A stretch of DNA of 6,997 nt, from NCBI GenBank assembly GCA_018659505.1, contig JABJMI010000393.1, positions 1 through 6,997 on the forward strand, given 5' to 3'. The notes beneath the pieces are model-generated. The model ran no database searches. It worked only from the letters and a program-made list of their open reading frames with translations, and was not told where the DNA came from. This DNA is from Planctomicrobium sp. (GTDB taxonomy: Bacteria > Planctomycetota > Planctomycetia > Planctomycetales > Planctomycetaceae). Numbering within the stretch: position 1 is the stretch's first letter; each line of letters starts with the position of its first letter. Both the position numbers and the translations under genes were made by a program. Below are positions 1 to 6,145 of the stretch, piece by piece.

Positions 1-366
1 ACGAGTGACCGGGGCTTCGAACTTCTGAATCAGCTGGATGTCGACCATCATCCAGGTTGGTTCGTCGGGATTGCTCTTTTGGTCATAGTGCTTTGCCTTC
101 TTATCGAAAGCAGTATGGTCCGCATAACCTGCTTTGACGACCTTGGCGGTCCCAACAATTGCCATTGGCTTGGCATTACTGTGATAGAAGAAAACTTGAT
201 CGCCGACCTGAATATCGTCTCGCAACATATTGCGTGCTTGATAGTTCCGGACCCCGTCCCAGAATGTGGTCTGTTTTTTCTCTTTTGCCAAATCATCAAT
301 GGAGTAAGAGTTTGGTTCAGATTTGAATAACCAATATTGAGTTTTTCTCGCTGCCTTTTTTGCCAT
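1..366 (-). CDS. EVE domain-containing protein (partial, C-terminus beyond left edge)
   Basis: The reverse complement from the ATG at 366 stays open for 122 codons to the window edge. It reads as an EVE domain, the PUA-like fold also found in human THYN1. Visible family landmarks are YWLFKSEP (residues 11-18), SIDDL (22-26), WDGVRNYQARN (36-46), GDQVFFYHSN (55-64), IVGTAKVV (70-77), a DHTAFDKKAKHYD block (83-95) and PTWMMVDI (103-110). Family members are usually about 135-160 residues, so roughly the last 15-40 are missing. EVE domains bind modified bases in DNA or RNA; the ligand here cannot be told from sequence. The N-terminus is lysine/arginine-rich (MAKKAARKTQ) and has no signal peptide, so the protein is probably cytoplasmic. 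An AGG-containing stretch (AGGTAATCTG) lies just before the ATG as a weak ribosome site. It is the last of three minus-strand genes, 191 nt after the small membrane protein. The family assignment is firm. Confidence 0.93.
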   Translation of the reverse strand, partial: MAKKAARKTQYWLFKSEPNSYSIDDLAKEKKQTTFWDGVRNYQARNMLRDDIQVGDQVFFYHSNAKPMAIVGTAKVVKAGYADHTAFDKKAKHYDQKSNPDEPTWMMVDIQLIQKFEAPVTR

Positions 367-458
367 CAGATTACCTGCATTCCGACATGTACCCCAAACG
401 TTGTGCTGGGAAATTGAATTATCGTCTCATTGGAATGCGAGTTTATCGACTTACCCTA

Positions 459-525
459 CAGGCTTCCATCGCGGGACGGGAGAAGCAGCGTGGTCGGAAG
501 ATTTCGTAAAGAGCCTGGAAGCCTG
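459..525. repeat. 10-bp inverted repeat in the gap upstream of the EVE gene
   Basis: CAGGCTTCCA at 459-468 is perfectly complementary to TGGAAGCCTG at 516-525, with 47 nt between. It lies between the small membrane protein and the EVE gene. No T-run follows either arm on the minus strand, so it does not look like an intrinsic terminator. It could be an operator-like site, a long-range RNA stem, or chance. Confidence 0.35.
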
Positions 526-557
526 CCCTTCAGAAATCCCGTTCAGCTTCAGCGGAA

Positions 558-812
558 CTACTCGTTACTTGAACTGACAACCCAACCAAACAAGCCGACA
601 GTACCAAATAAGCAGCCTGCACCCTGAACGAGCAACCGGGTCCCACTGTGCAGGATTAAAGAACCACAAACGAGAAGAATCGCGCTAGCAAGAACAATGA
701 TCGCTGCACTCATATGCTTGCCACGAAAAACCGGGCGAGCTAAGTCGTAGACAGCACCAAAGAGATACCCGGCAGACTCCATACCTGACTGTTTTGTTTC
801 GGTCTCTTTCAT
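558..812 (-). CDS. Small protein with two predicted transmembrane segments, unknown function
   Basis: This 84-residue reading frame has a polar N-terminus (MKETETKQSGMESAG). It has two hydrophobic stretches that can each span a membrane: residues about 34-53 (from MSAAIIVLAS through LLVCGSLIL) and about 59-80 (from RLLVQGAG through GWVVS). Charged residues R26, R30, K32 and H33 flank the first segment, and the tail is short and polar (SSSNE). A TTAGGAA stretch lies a suitable distance before the ATG at 812, which supports this start over the internal Met11 and Met34. I recognise no family. The hydrophobic pattern and ribosome site suggest a real gene, but its short length keeps this uncertain. 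It lies 148 nt downstream of the papain-fold hydrolase gene on the same strand. The antisense frame in this area shows no protein-like features. Confidence 0.6.
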   Translation of the reverse strand: MKETETKQSGMESAGYLFGAVYDLARPVFRGKHMSAAIIVLASAILLVCGSLILHSGTRLLVQGAGCLFGTVGLFGWVVSSSNE

Positions 813-916
813 CAGATTCCTAAGAGGCTGAAAGTTTACTTAAAAAGCAGGATATCATACAGCTTTAATCTACCCAAAAGACCAACGAAATGCACGGTCA
901 ACAAAGAGAGTCCATC

Positions 917-956
917 TGAACCCTTAGTTCATATGCGAGGTGCTTTCATTCGCATA
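917..956. repeat. Two adjacent hairpins after the papain-fold hydrolase gene
   Basis: TATGCGA (932-938) pairs with TCGCATA (950-956) around an 11-nt loop. Directly next to it, TGAAC (917-921) pairs with GTTCA (927-931) around a 5-nt loop. They sit just past the stop codon of the minus-strand hydrolase gene, where a transcript 3' end would be expected. Neither is followed by a T-run on that strand, so they could be RNA stability structures or a weak or factor-dependent terminator. The pairing is visible; the role is a guess. Confidence 0.3.
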
Positions 957-960
957 GCCG

Positions 961-1917
961 TCAACCCTTTTTGAAATCGGGTCTCACCACAATGCAGTTC
1001 AACCATTTCGGACGTCCGTGTCTTCTGATTTGGAAGTATGGACGTTTTTTACTTGGATACCCCGCTCGAAACGTCGCTGGACCACGCGACAACCCCTCCC
1101 CGCGTGATTCGCAAATATAGACCGAGCCGTTCGATTCGCCCATAGATTCTCCTCCTTCATCAGAGTAGATGTCCAGAGGCTTAAACTCCATTGTGTTTCT
1201 GACATCCGCTCGTCCCGGACCATTGGCTAACATGATATGACCAGGGCTACGCAGCAATTTCCCATTACTCTTTACCACGACAAGGCAGTCACCCATCCGA
1301 ATATCATTGATTCGAGTAATTTGCTTATTTCCGCGACGAGAACCCCAACCAGCTGCTCCAATACGAGTAATGTCTCCTTTAGATGATTCGCGAATGTCAC
1401 CGCGAGCAGCAAAAAACGCACTCGCATACCCGCTGCAATCAATTCCAATTCGACTCTTATCTAAAAACGCCTGAATACTTTGTTGAGTGGGTGGATTCCC
1501 TTTGCCTACGCTGCACAATCCGGCAGCGATTGCAGCATCGAGGAAAATTTCGTAGTCCTCGGGTAACCCTTTTCCGTATCTCACTTCGTTGATTGCAAAC
1601 TTCACGTCGCGAGCTTTTCCTCGTCGAAGTCGAGAAATCAATTTCGTAATATTCGCTGTCTTCTGGGCAATAGGGATTCTTCTTTTAAGTTTTCGATTCT
1701 CCTTTTTCTCTGCATCAGTCAAACCATCTTCTTTGTTCTCCTCAATTTTATCGAGAATATCTTCTGTAGAGAGCCCCCGATAATTGATGTAGTAACGCTT
1801 CAGTTTAATGCCATAGTAAGTATAGATCGGGGAATTCTCAGACGCTGAATAATGAGCTGTCAGATTCTGATAAAGCGATAGAAATTGAAGCGGAGTGATA
1901 TTGGGGTTACTAATCAT
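961..1917 (-). CDS. Putative NlpC/P60-like (papain-fold) cysteine hydrolase
   Basis: This is a 318-residue protein. Its C-terminal half carries the ordered elements of a papain-like NlpC/P60-type catalytic domain. These are a nucleophile motif GIDCSGYASAFF (Cys161), a beta-strand entry IRMGDCLVVV (207-216), a His motif SPGHIMLANG (His227), and a polar third residue in VYICESRG (Glu270). In such families Cys-His plus a polar residue hydrolyse peptide, cell-wall or thioester/amide bonds. The first 130 residues are not recognised; they include a charged, probably helical stretch (about 51-102) rich in Glu, Lys and Arg. There is no signal peptide or membrane segment, which is odd for a cell-wall enzyme and leaves the substrate open. 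The ATG at 1917 lacks a good Shine-Dalgarno site. The frame stays open upstream to a TAA near 1960 but offers no better start codon. Alternatives are an amidase or transglutaminase-like relative, or a non-catalytic homologue. The catalytic motif is seen; the enzyme class is inferred. Confidence 0.68.
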   Translation of the reverse strand: MISNPNITPLQFLSLYQNLTAHYSASENSPIYTYYGIKLKRYYINYRGLSTEDILDKIEENKEDGLTDAEKKENRKLKRRIPIAQKTANITKLISRLRRGKARDVKFAINEVRYGKGLPEDYEIFLDAAIAAGLCSVGKGNPPTQQSIQAFLDKSRIGIDCSGYASAFFAARGDIRESSKGDITRIGAAGWGSRRGNKQITRINDIRMGDCLVVVKSNGKLLRSPGHIMLANGPGRADVRNTMEFKPLDIYSDEGGESMGESNGSVYICESRGEGLSRGPATFRAGYPSKKRPYFQIRRHGRPKWLNCIVVRPDFKKG

Positions 1918-2296
1918 GACACGTTGCTTTTCACGCAGAATTGCATCAACCGCTAGGCTAACTGGTTACAGAAAATGACGCCCTGTACTCTGGTCGCAAT
2001 ACGGCAACCTCTATGTGGCGATGCACAAGCTCACCTGGCAAGAGGATCCTCAACGCAACTTGCAGAGTGAATAGATTATCCCTGATTCCAACAAATAGTT
2101 GCTAACTTTTTTTCATTTTTCTTAATCTAATAAAATATTAGTCAGCATGGACATTGATCCCACGTCCCGAATGGACACGACTTGGCTCGTCCGTTCCCTC
2201 GGGCGGAAGTGAGGTCAGAATCATTCAGGCTTCCTTAGCCCTCTCGGTTACTATCAGTGATTAAAAAAATATCGATCACGACGAAGTTGCCAAACA
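1918..2296. other. Divergent intergenic region without a supported gene
   Basis: This 379-nt stretch separates two outward-facing genes, so it should hold promoters for both. The left part (about 1918-2090) is unstructured to the eye. On the minus strand TTAGCA (2105-2100) and GATAAT (2080-2075) form a loose -35/-10 pair with a long 19-nt spacer, a possible promoter for the hydrolase gene. Tiny frames at 1975 (about 31 codons) and 2147 (about 21 codons) have no ribosome site or protein-like features. Nothing resembling a tRNA or a known riboswitch was seen. Confidence 0.5.
2099..2141 (+). promoter_or_regulatory. AT-rich tract with palindrome, candidate promoter for the TPR-DUF1559 gene
   Basis: This is the most AT-rich segment of the divergent gap. 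It contains a pyrimidine run (2106-2122) and a perfect 6-bp palindrome, CTAATA-AAA-TATTAG (2127-2141). TAAAAT at 2131-2136 matches the bacterial -10 consensus at five of six positions, but no good -35 element lies 17 nt upstream. The palindrome overlapping the -10 could be a repressor site or chance. The gene start is about 155 nt further on, which would imply a long leader. Confidence 0.25.
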
Positions 2297-4111
2297 TTGA
2301 ATAAAAGAAACAACAATCCCTCCAAAACCTCAGCGATTGAACGAGGACGCCGATGGTACTTTATCATCGGTCTCGTGATTGTGTTGTTCGTTGTTGGCTT
2401 TGTAACGACCGAAGTTGCGTTGTGGCGAGGAACGGTCTGTCTTGAAGCTCGCGAGCATTCGGCAGCAAAGAGATGGTTGACTCCCTTAACTTGGTTACGA
2501 CCTTATTCTGGTGAAGTCGAGTATCAAATGGCTCGACTGGCTCGCCGTGAAAGAGACTTCCCTGCGATTGAAAAACATTTACGCAGAGCACTGCAGTTGG
2601 GGTGGAATTCACGTGACCTTCAGCATGAGCAACAATTGACTCTCGCCCAAGCGGGACGCTATCAGGAATTGTCAGTCAGTTGGAGCGAGCTATTTCAAAC
2701 TGCTGGTTCAGATGCACCGGAAGTCTGTCGAGCGTTCGTTGATTTCAGCCTGGCGAGATTGGAAATTCAGAACGCGAAAGAGACGATCAAGATATGGCAG
2801 CTTGATTATCCGGATGACCCCGAGAGCTACATCCAGGAAGCAAGACTTGGAGAAGTTTATCTCGAATGGGGTGTTGTCGTGGAGAAATACGAACATGTGC
2901 TCCAACTACAACCGAACCGCACTGACATACAATTCAAGCTGGCCTTTGCGCTTTCGAAACTCGGGAAGTTTGAACAAGCTCTACAAATCCTGGCAACGCT
3001 CGACCAATCCGAAACTCAAAATGTATTACTGATGGCGGAGTGTTCCCATAAACTTGGTGAACTCCAAGCAGCAGAACTAATGCTCCGTGACCAACTTCAG
3101 CGGGATCCTGTTGAGTTGCGAATCCGTAAACATCTGGCTGAGGTGCTCGTTGCACAATCACATTTTGAAGAAGCAGAACCATTTATCAAGGATGTGATTG
3201 CCGTTCGACCTGAAGATCATGAAGCTCGAAACATTTATGCGAGAATTCTTCAAAAGCTCGGTAACGGCGAAGAGGCAGCGACTCATTTGCAATTTGTTAA
3301 AGAAGCGGCTGAAGCAGCACGTCGGTCTCAATGCAAAAACAACATGAAGCAGATTGGGCTGGCAATACATAACTACCATGAGACGCATAAATCATTCCCT
3401 CCCCTGGAAGTTCATCCACAGAGCCACATCAGTAACTGTCCTAGTAGTGGTTGTACTTGGGGTGGTCGTGCGGGTAACTGGTTAACTCTGATTCTCCCCT
3501 TCATTGATGAAACGCCTCAATATAATTTGATCGACTTTAGTGAATCCTGGAATGGGACACCTGAGAATAATGCAGCGATGCGTCGCCCCTACACCGCGTA
3601 TTTGTGTCCCAGCAATCCGGTTGGATCAGGAAGTCTGATGCAGGGCAATTCCCACATAGTTCATTACTTTGCAATGTCTGGTGCTCAAGAAAATCCAAAT
3701 CCCGGTCGTGGTTCGTGGTCATTTGAATCGATGGATTGGTCAGCCAATCAAAGTGATCGCAGCCGACGCGGAGTCTTTTTCCACAATTCAAATACTAAAT
3801 TCCGAGACGTGACAGATGGAACGAGTAACACCGTCTTTGTCGCTGAAGCACGTGGGTATCAACCTGTGAATCTCAATGCTGGAATTGCCGATGTCCAGGA
3901 TGGTCGAGGGATCAAATTCGCCACAATTACTACCTCAACACGTAAGATCAATTCGATCTTTCGATGGTTTGGATCTGGAAGTTTCCACACCGGGGGAGCA
4001 CAGATGCTGATGGGTGATGGTGCTGTTCGCTTCGTGAGTGAAAATGTTGATGCGAATACATGGCTGATCCTCGGATCTATGGCAGACAATCAAGTTGTCG
4101 GCGAGTTCTAA
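2297..4111 (+). CDS. Membrane-anchored TPR protein fused to a C-terminal DUF1559 domain
   Basis: This 604-residue protein has three parts. Residues 1-20 are basic and polar and are followed by one membrane helix (about 21-42, WYFIIGLVIVLFVVGF), giving an N-terminal anchor. Residues about 74-338 form TPR-like helical hairpins, clearest at 208-238, 241-271, 273-305 and 307-338. From about 338 the sequence is DUF1559: EAARRSQCKNNMKQIGLAIHN (339-359) with HKSFPP (364-369), DGTSNTVFVAEA (507-518), and the C-terminal FHTGGAQMLMGDGAVRFVSEN (563-583) ending in VVGEF. DUF1559 proteins of planctomycetes normally begin with a prepilin signal and pilin-type helix (GFTLIELL-like). Here that part is missing and the last TPR helix runs straight into the helix end that usually follows it. 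The start is TTG at 2297, with a stop at 2258-2260 limiting the frame upstream. No clear Shine-Dalgarno site is present, and the first in-frame ATG (Met78) would remove the membrane anchor. A scaffold or surface-assembly role is possible but unproven. Confidence 0.9.
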   Translation: MNKRNNNPSKTSAIERGRRWYFIIGLVIVLFVVGFVTTEVALWRGTVCLEAREHSAAKRWLTPLTWLRPYSGEVEYQMARLARRERDFPAIEKHLRRALQLGWNSRDLQHEQQLTLAQAGRYQELSVSWSELFQTAGSDAPEVCRAFVDFSLARLEIQNAKETIKIWQLDYPDDPESYIQEARLGEVYLEWGVVVEKYEHVLQLQPNRTDIQFKLAFALSKLGKFEQALQILATLDQSETQNVLLMAECSHKLGELQAAELMLRDQLQRDPVELRIRKHLAEVLVAQSHFEEAEPFIKDVIAVRPEDHEARNIYARILQKLGNGEEAATHLQFVKEAAEAARRSQCKNNMKQIGLAIHNYHETHKSFPPLEVHPQSHISNCPSSGCTWGGRAGNWLTLILPFIDETPQYNLIDFSESWNGTPENNAAMRRPYTAYLCPSNPVGSGSLMQGNSHIVHYFAMSGAQENPNPGRGSWSFESMDWSANQSDRSRRGVFFHNSNTKFRDVTDGTSNTVFVAEARGYQPVNLNAGIADVQDGRGIKFATITTSTRKINSIFRWFGSGSFHTGGAQMLMGDGAVRFVSENVDANTWLILGSMADNQVVGEF

Positions 4112-4136
4112 TCATTCGCAGCTATTAAGTTTCATG

Positions 4137-4169
4137 AACGCCACATCTCACGATGTGGCGTTTTTTTTT
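4137..4169 (+). terminator. Rho-independent terminator of the TPR-DUF1559 gene
   Basis: AACGCCACATC (4137-4147) pairs perfectly with GATGTGGCGTT (4152-4162) around the 4-nt loop TCAC. The 3' side runs into nine consecutive T (4161-4169). It lies 26 nt after the TAA stop. This is a textbook intrinsic terminator and separates transcription of this gene from the DUF4432 gene. There is no A-run on its left, so it is one-directional. Confidence 0.93.
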
Positions 4170-4189
4170 GTGCCAATCATGGTTGGCAC
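4170..4189. repeat. Second hairpin abutting the terminator
   Basis: GTGCCAA (4170-4176) pairs with TTGGCAC (4183-4189) around a 6-nt loop (TCATGG), starting at the base after the terminator T-run. It has no T-run of its own. It could be a back-up 3' structure or one copy of a small dispersed repeat; the window alone cannot decide. Confidence 0.45.
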
Positions 4190-4444
4190 GACAGGGTGTC
4201 TGTAGTCAGCCTGTTCCTAATGCTTTCAATTAACATTCTGTGACCATCAGGTTGCCCACAGAATCTGACACGCATTACATCACGTACTCTACGACTACTT
4301 ATTTCGTAATGGTCCAATCAGCTAATCACGTCGCTGAGAAGGTTGCTTTCACTCAAAAAACATTTCACCGTTTGTTGATATCTTTGCTTGCTCGAATCAT
4401 GATGTAGGGATCTGCTTCATCCCCTACCGAGAAAGGTTCTTTCA
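4190..4444. other. Intergenic leader region of the DUF4432 gene
   Basis: No gene is supported here. Two structures are visible. ATTCTGTG (4235-4242) is a perfect inverted repeat of CACAGAAT (4257-4264) with a 14-nt loop. GTAGGG (4404-4409) pairs with CCCTAC (4422-4427), extendable by AT/AT across a one-base bulge, ending four bases before the AAAGG ribosome site. The second hairpin would sit in the 5' leader and might affect ribosome access. No convincing -35/-10 pair was identified. Confidence 0.4.
4432..4436 (+). promoter_or_regulatory. Ribosome binding site of the DUF4432 gene
   Basis: AAAGG lies 11 nt before the ATG at 4448 and 8 nt before an in-frame TTG at 4445. The spacing favours the TTG slightly, while codon strength favours the ATG. 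The choice changes the protein by one residue only. Confidence 0.5.
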
Positions 4445-4447
4445 TTG

Positions 4448-5707
4448 ATGCTTCACACACGATTCACATTTCTCTTTGCCGCGTCTCTTTCGTTGCTGCC
4501 CCTGTTGAATGATTCTTCAATCGCTGAGGATCATCGTTTCGTCTTAACGAACACAGAATCAAATCGCTTCGTAGGAAAGAAAACACTTTCAGCGCGCGAC
4601 TTTGATGGAGTGTCGACTGATGAGAAATGGTCGATCACCAAGGAGGTCTTGAAGGGCGGAAAGCAAGATGGCGTTGACCTGATTACTGTTGATAACGGTC
4701 GTATGAAAATCCGCATCATCCCAACTCGTGGGATGAACATTCTTGATTTACAGGTTGATGATTTCCGACTAGGTTGGAATTCTCCAGTCAAAGAAGTTGT
4801 ACATCCCAGCTACATCAATCTTGATACCAGAGGTGGCTTAGGTTGGTTGGATGGGTTTAATGAGTGGATGGTTCGCTGCGGGCTTGAATTCGCAGGGCAT
4901 CCCGGCGTCGATAAGTTCATCGACAACACGGGTGCCGAAGCGGAGATGAACCTCTCCTTGCACGGAAAGGTTGGGAACATTCCGGCTTCGCATGTTGAAG
5001 TTCGTATTCAAAAAGAAAAACCTCATCGCATTACCATTCGAGGAACTGTTCATGAAAGAATGTTCTTCGGTCCGAAGCTGCAACTAGTCACCGAGATTTC
5101 GACTTTGCCCGGTTCTGAAGAAGTCACGATTACAGATTCGGTGACAAACAATGGTGCGAACGATCAGGAGATGATGCTCATCTATCACACAAATTACGGT
5201 GAGCCATTATTGGAAGCGGGTGCCAAAGTGGTTGCTCCTATCAAATCTCTTGCTCCGATGAATGAGACAGCGGTCGCTGGCTTGAAAGACTACGCCACCT
5301 ACGGAGCACCGCAGGCAGATTTTCTGGAGCAAGTATTTCTGACTGAACTGTTTGCTGATCAAGACGATCAGACTCTTGTCTGTTTGCACAGCAAGAATGG
5401 AGAGCGAGCTGCATCAATTTCTTACAGCGTTAAAGAGTTGCCGTACTTCACAATTTGGAAGAATACGACCGCTCGAGAAAACGGTTATGTCACAGGTTTA
5501 GAACCCGGGACGAGTTTCCCGTTTAATCGACATGTTGAAAGAAAGTTCGGACGTGTTCCCAAACTTGCTCCCGGAGAGACAAGAGAGTTCTCGCTAACAT
5601 ACGGAGTTCACTTGGGTAAGAAAAGTGTGCAGTCAGTCCTGGATGAAATTGAAGAGATTCAAGATAGTCGGAAGACCACCGTTTCTGATGAAGTTCCTGA
5701 ACACTAA
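4448..5707 (+). CDS. Secreted DUF4432 (aldose 1-epimerase-like) family protein
   Basis: The protein has 419 residues from the ATG at 4448; one more if the adjacent TTG at 4445 is used. Residue numbers here are from the TTG. An N-terminal signal peptide (LFAASLSLLPLL core, residues 10-21) probably ends at SIA|ED (27/28), pointing to the periplasm or outside. The mature part resembles DUF4432, a beta-sandwich fold related to galactose mutarotase: IRIIPTRGMNILDL (89-102), GWLDGFNEWMVRCGLEFAG (133-151), SLHGKVGNIPA (171-181), EEVTITDSVTNNG (225-237), LIYHTNYGEPLL (245-256), and GYVTGLEPGTSFPFNRHVE (347-365). By analogy with mutarotases, His173 or His248 and Glu353 are candidate acid/base residues. 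The likely role is binding or anomer/epimer interconversion of a sugar, but the substrate is unknown. It is monocistronic by layout: a terminator lies upstream and a long hairpin follows. A secreted sulfatase lies 438 nt downstream, which fits carbohydrate use. The family is fairly sure; the activity is inferred. Confidence 0.87.
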   Translation: MLHTRFTFLFAASLSLLPLLNDSSIAEDHRFVLTNTESNRFVGKKTLSARDFDGVSTDEKWSITKEVLKGGKQDGVDLITVDNGRMKIRIIPTRGMNILDLQVDDFRLGWNSPVKEVVHPSYINLDTRGGLGWLDGFNEWMVRCGLEFAGHPGVDKFIDNTGAEAEMNLSLHGKVGNIPASHVEVRIQKEKPHRITIRGTVHERMFFGPKLQLVTEISTLPGSEEVTITDSVTNNGANDQEMMLIYHTNYGEPLLEAGAKVVAPIKSLAPMNETAVAGLKDYATYGAPQADFLEQVFLTELFADQDDQTLVCLHSKNGERAASISYSVKELPYFTIWKNTTARENGYVTGLEPGTSFPFNRHVERKFGRVPKLAPGETREFSLTYGVHLGKKSVQSVLDEIEEIQDSRKTTVSDEVPEH

Positions 5708-5731
5708 TTGTTTGTTGTGAAGGAAAGAAAA

Positions 5732-5817
5732 TCACCGCTGAGTCGCTGAGGCACGGAGAAATGAATAATGAGCCTTCTCGGTGCCCTCCGTGTCTCCGTG
5801 GTGAAAACTGTTTTCAC
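5732..5817. repeat. Long imperfect palindrome (REP-like element) plus small terminal hairpin
   Basis: The segment 5732-5804 folds on itself. TCACC (5732-5736) pairs with GGTGA (5800-5804); then GAG (5740-5742) with CTC (5794-5796), GAGG (5748-5751) with CCTC (5785-5788, past a mismatch), CAC (5752-5754) with GTG (5781-5783, past a bulged C) and GAGAA (5756-5760) with TTCTC (5775-5779). The result is a stem of about 29 positions with a few mismatches, two G-T pairs and a 14-nt loop. A second perfect hairpin overlaps its end: GTGAAAA (5801-5807), CTG loop, TTTTCAC (5811-5817). The element starts 24 nt after the DUF4432 stop. The CACGGAG / CTCCGTG phrasing resembles dispersed intergenic repeats in planctomycete and some other genomes; this is an impression from memory, not a search. 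It may serve as a 3' stability or termination structure. Confidence 0.75.
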
Positions 5818-6134
5818 ACATGAACTTCAAATATGCAGTTCTTCCGAAAGGAATTGAACACGCGGATTCCATTTCACTACTTGATAGTGAGTGTGGTGGA
5901 GTTTGCTCGTTGCCATGTTTGGAATGAAGGCAATTTGATCCACTCGCTTGCGCGTCGTGCTTGTATTTAAGGGGATCTCTACTGCGATTTGCCTTTACGT
6001 TCTTGAACAGTTCACAACGATAGTTTTACCGATGAACTTCCCTGATGAGAATCAATTTGTCATGATGACTGACGACTTTTGGTTCGAATAGTTCTCAAAT
6101 TCTCGAACCGAATGAATCATGGACGAAGTTTCTG
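5818..6134. other. Intergenic region upstream of the sulfatase, no supported gene
   Basis: About 317 nt without a convincing gene. Two short frames both begin ATGAACTTC: at 5820 (about 35 codons, several Cys) and at 6031 (about 19 codons, ending in TAG at 6088-6090). Neither has a ribosome site or a recognisable protein. Inverted repeats seen are TGAAC-A-GTTCA (6004-6014) and GGTTCGA (6081-6087) with TCGAACC (6103-6109), the latter with a 15-nt loop and about 35 nt before the sulfatase start. These could be operator or leader structures. No consensus promoter pair was found. Confidence 0.4.
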
Positions 6135-6140
6135 AAAGGG
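6135..6140 (+). promoter_or_regulatory. Shine-Dalgarno site that fixes the sulfatase start
   Basis: AAAGGG is followed by a 5-nt spacer and the ATG at 6146. This selects 6146 over the in-frame ATG at 6119, which has no such site and would put an acidic nine-residue extension (MDEVSERDV) ahead of the signal peptide. The spacer itself contains ATGTA, so the start region reads ATGTAATG, a start-stop pair overlapping the real start. Confidence 0.7.
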
Positions 6141-6145
6141 ATGTA

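Noticed and set aside
79..330. 83-residue plus-strand open frame
   Set aside because: It is the antisense shadow of the EVE gene, whose family motifs are unmistakable on the minus strand.
430..627. 65-residue plus-strand open frame
   Set aside because: It is antisense to the end of the small membrane protein, has no ribosome site and reads as low-information protein; the minus-strand frame has clear membrane segments instead.
2147..2212. Frame of about 21 codons starting ATGGACATTGATCC
   Set aside because: Too short, with no Shine-Dalgarno site and no recognisable motif; it most likely lies in the leader of the TPR-DUF1559 gene.
5820..5927. Cys-containing peptide frame of about 35 codons starting ATGAACTTC
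   Set aside because: No ribosome site, no recognisable motif beyond three scattered Cys, and length well within chance.
6004..6014. TGAACAGTTCA palindrome as a possible LexA-type box
   Set aside because: The GAAC and GTTC halves are one base apart rather than the four-base spacing of the known box, and a sulfatase is not an expected SOS gene.
6081..6090. GGTTCGAATA resembling a tRNA T-arm
   Set aside because: The bases on either side do not form the 5-bp T stem, and no acceptor or anticodon arm can be found nearby.
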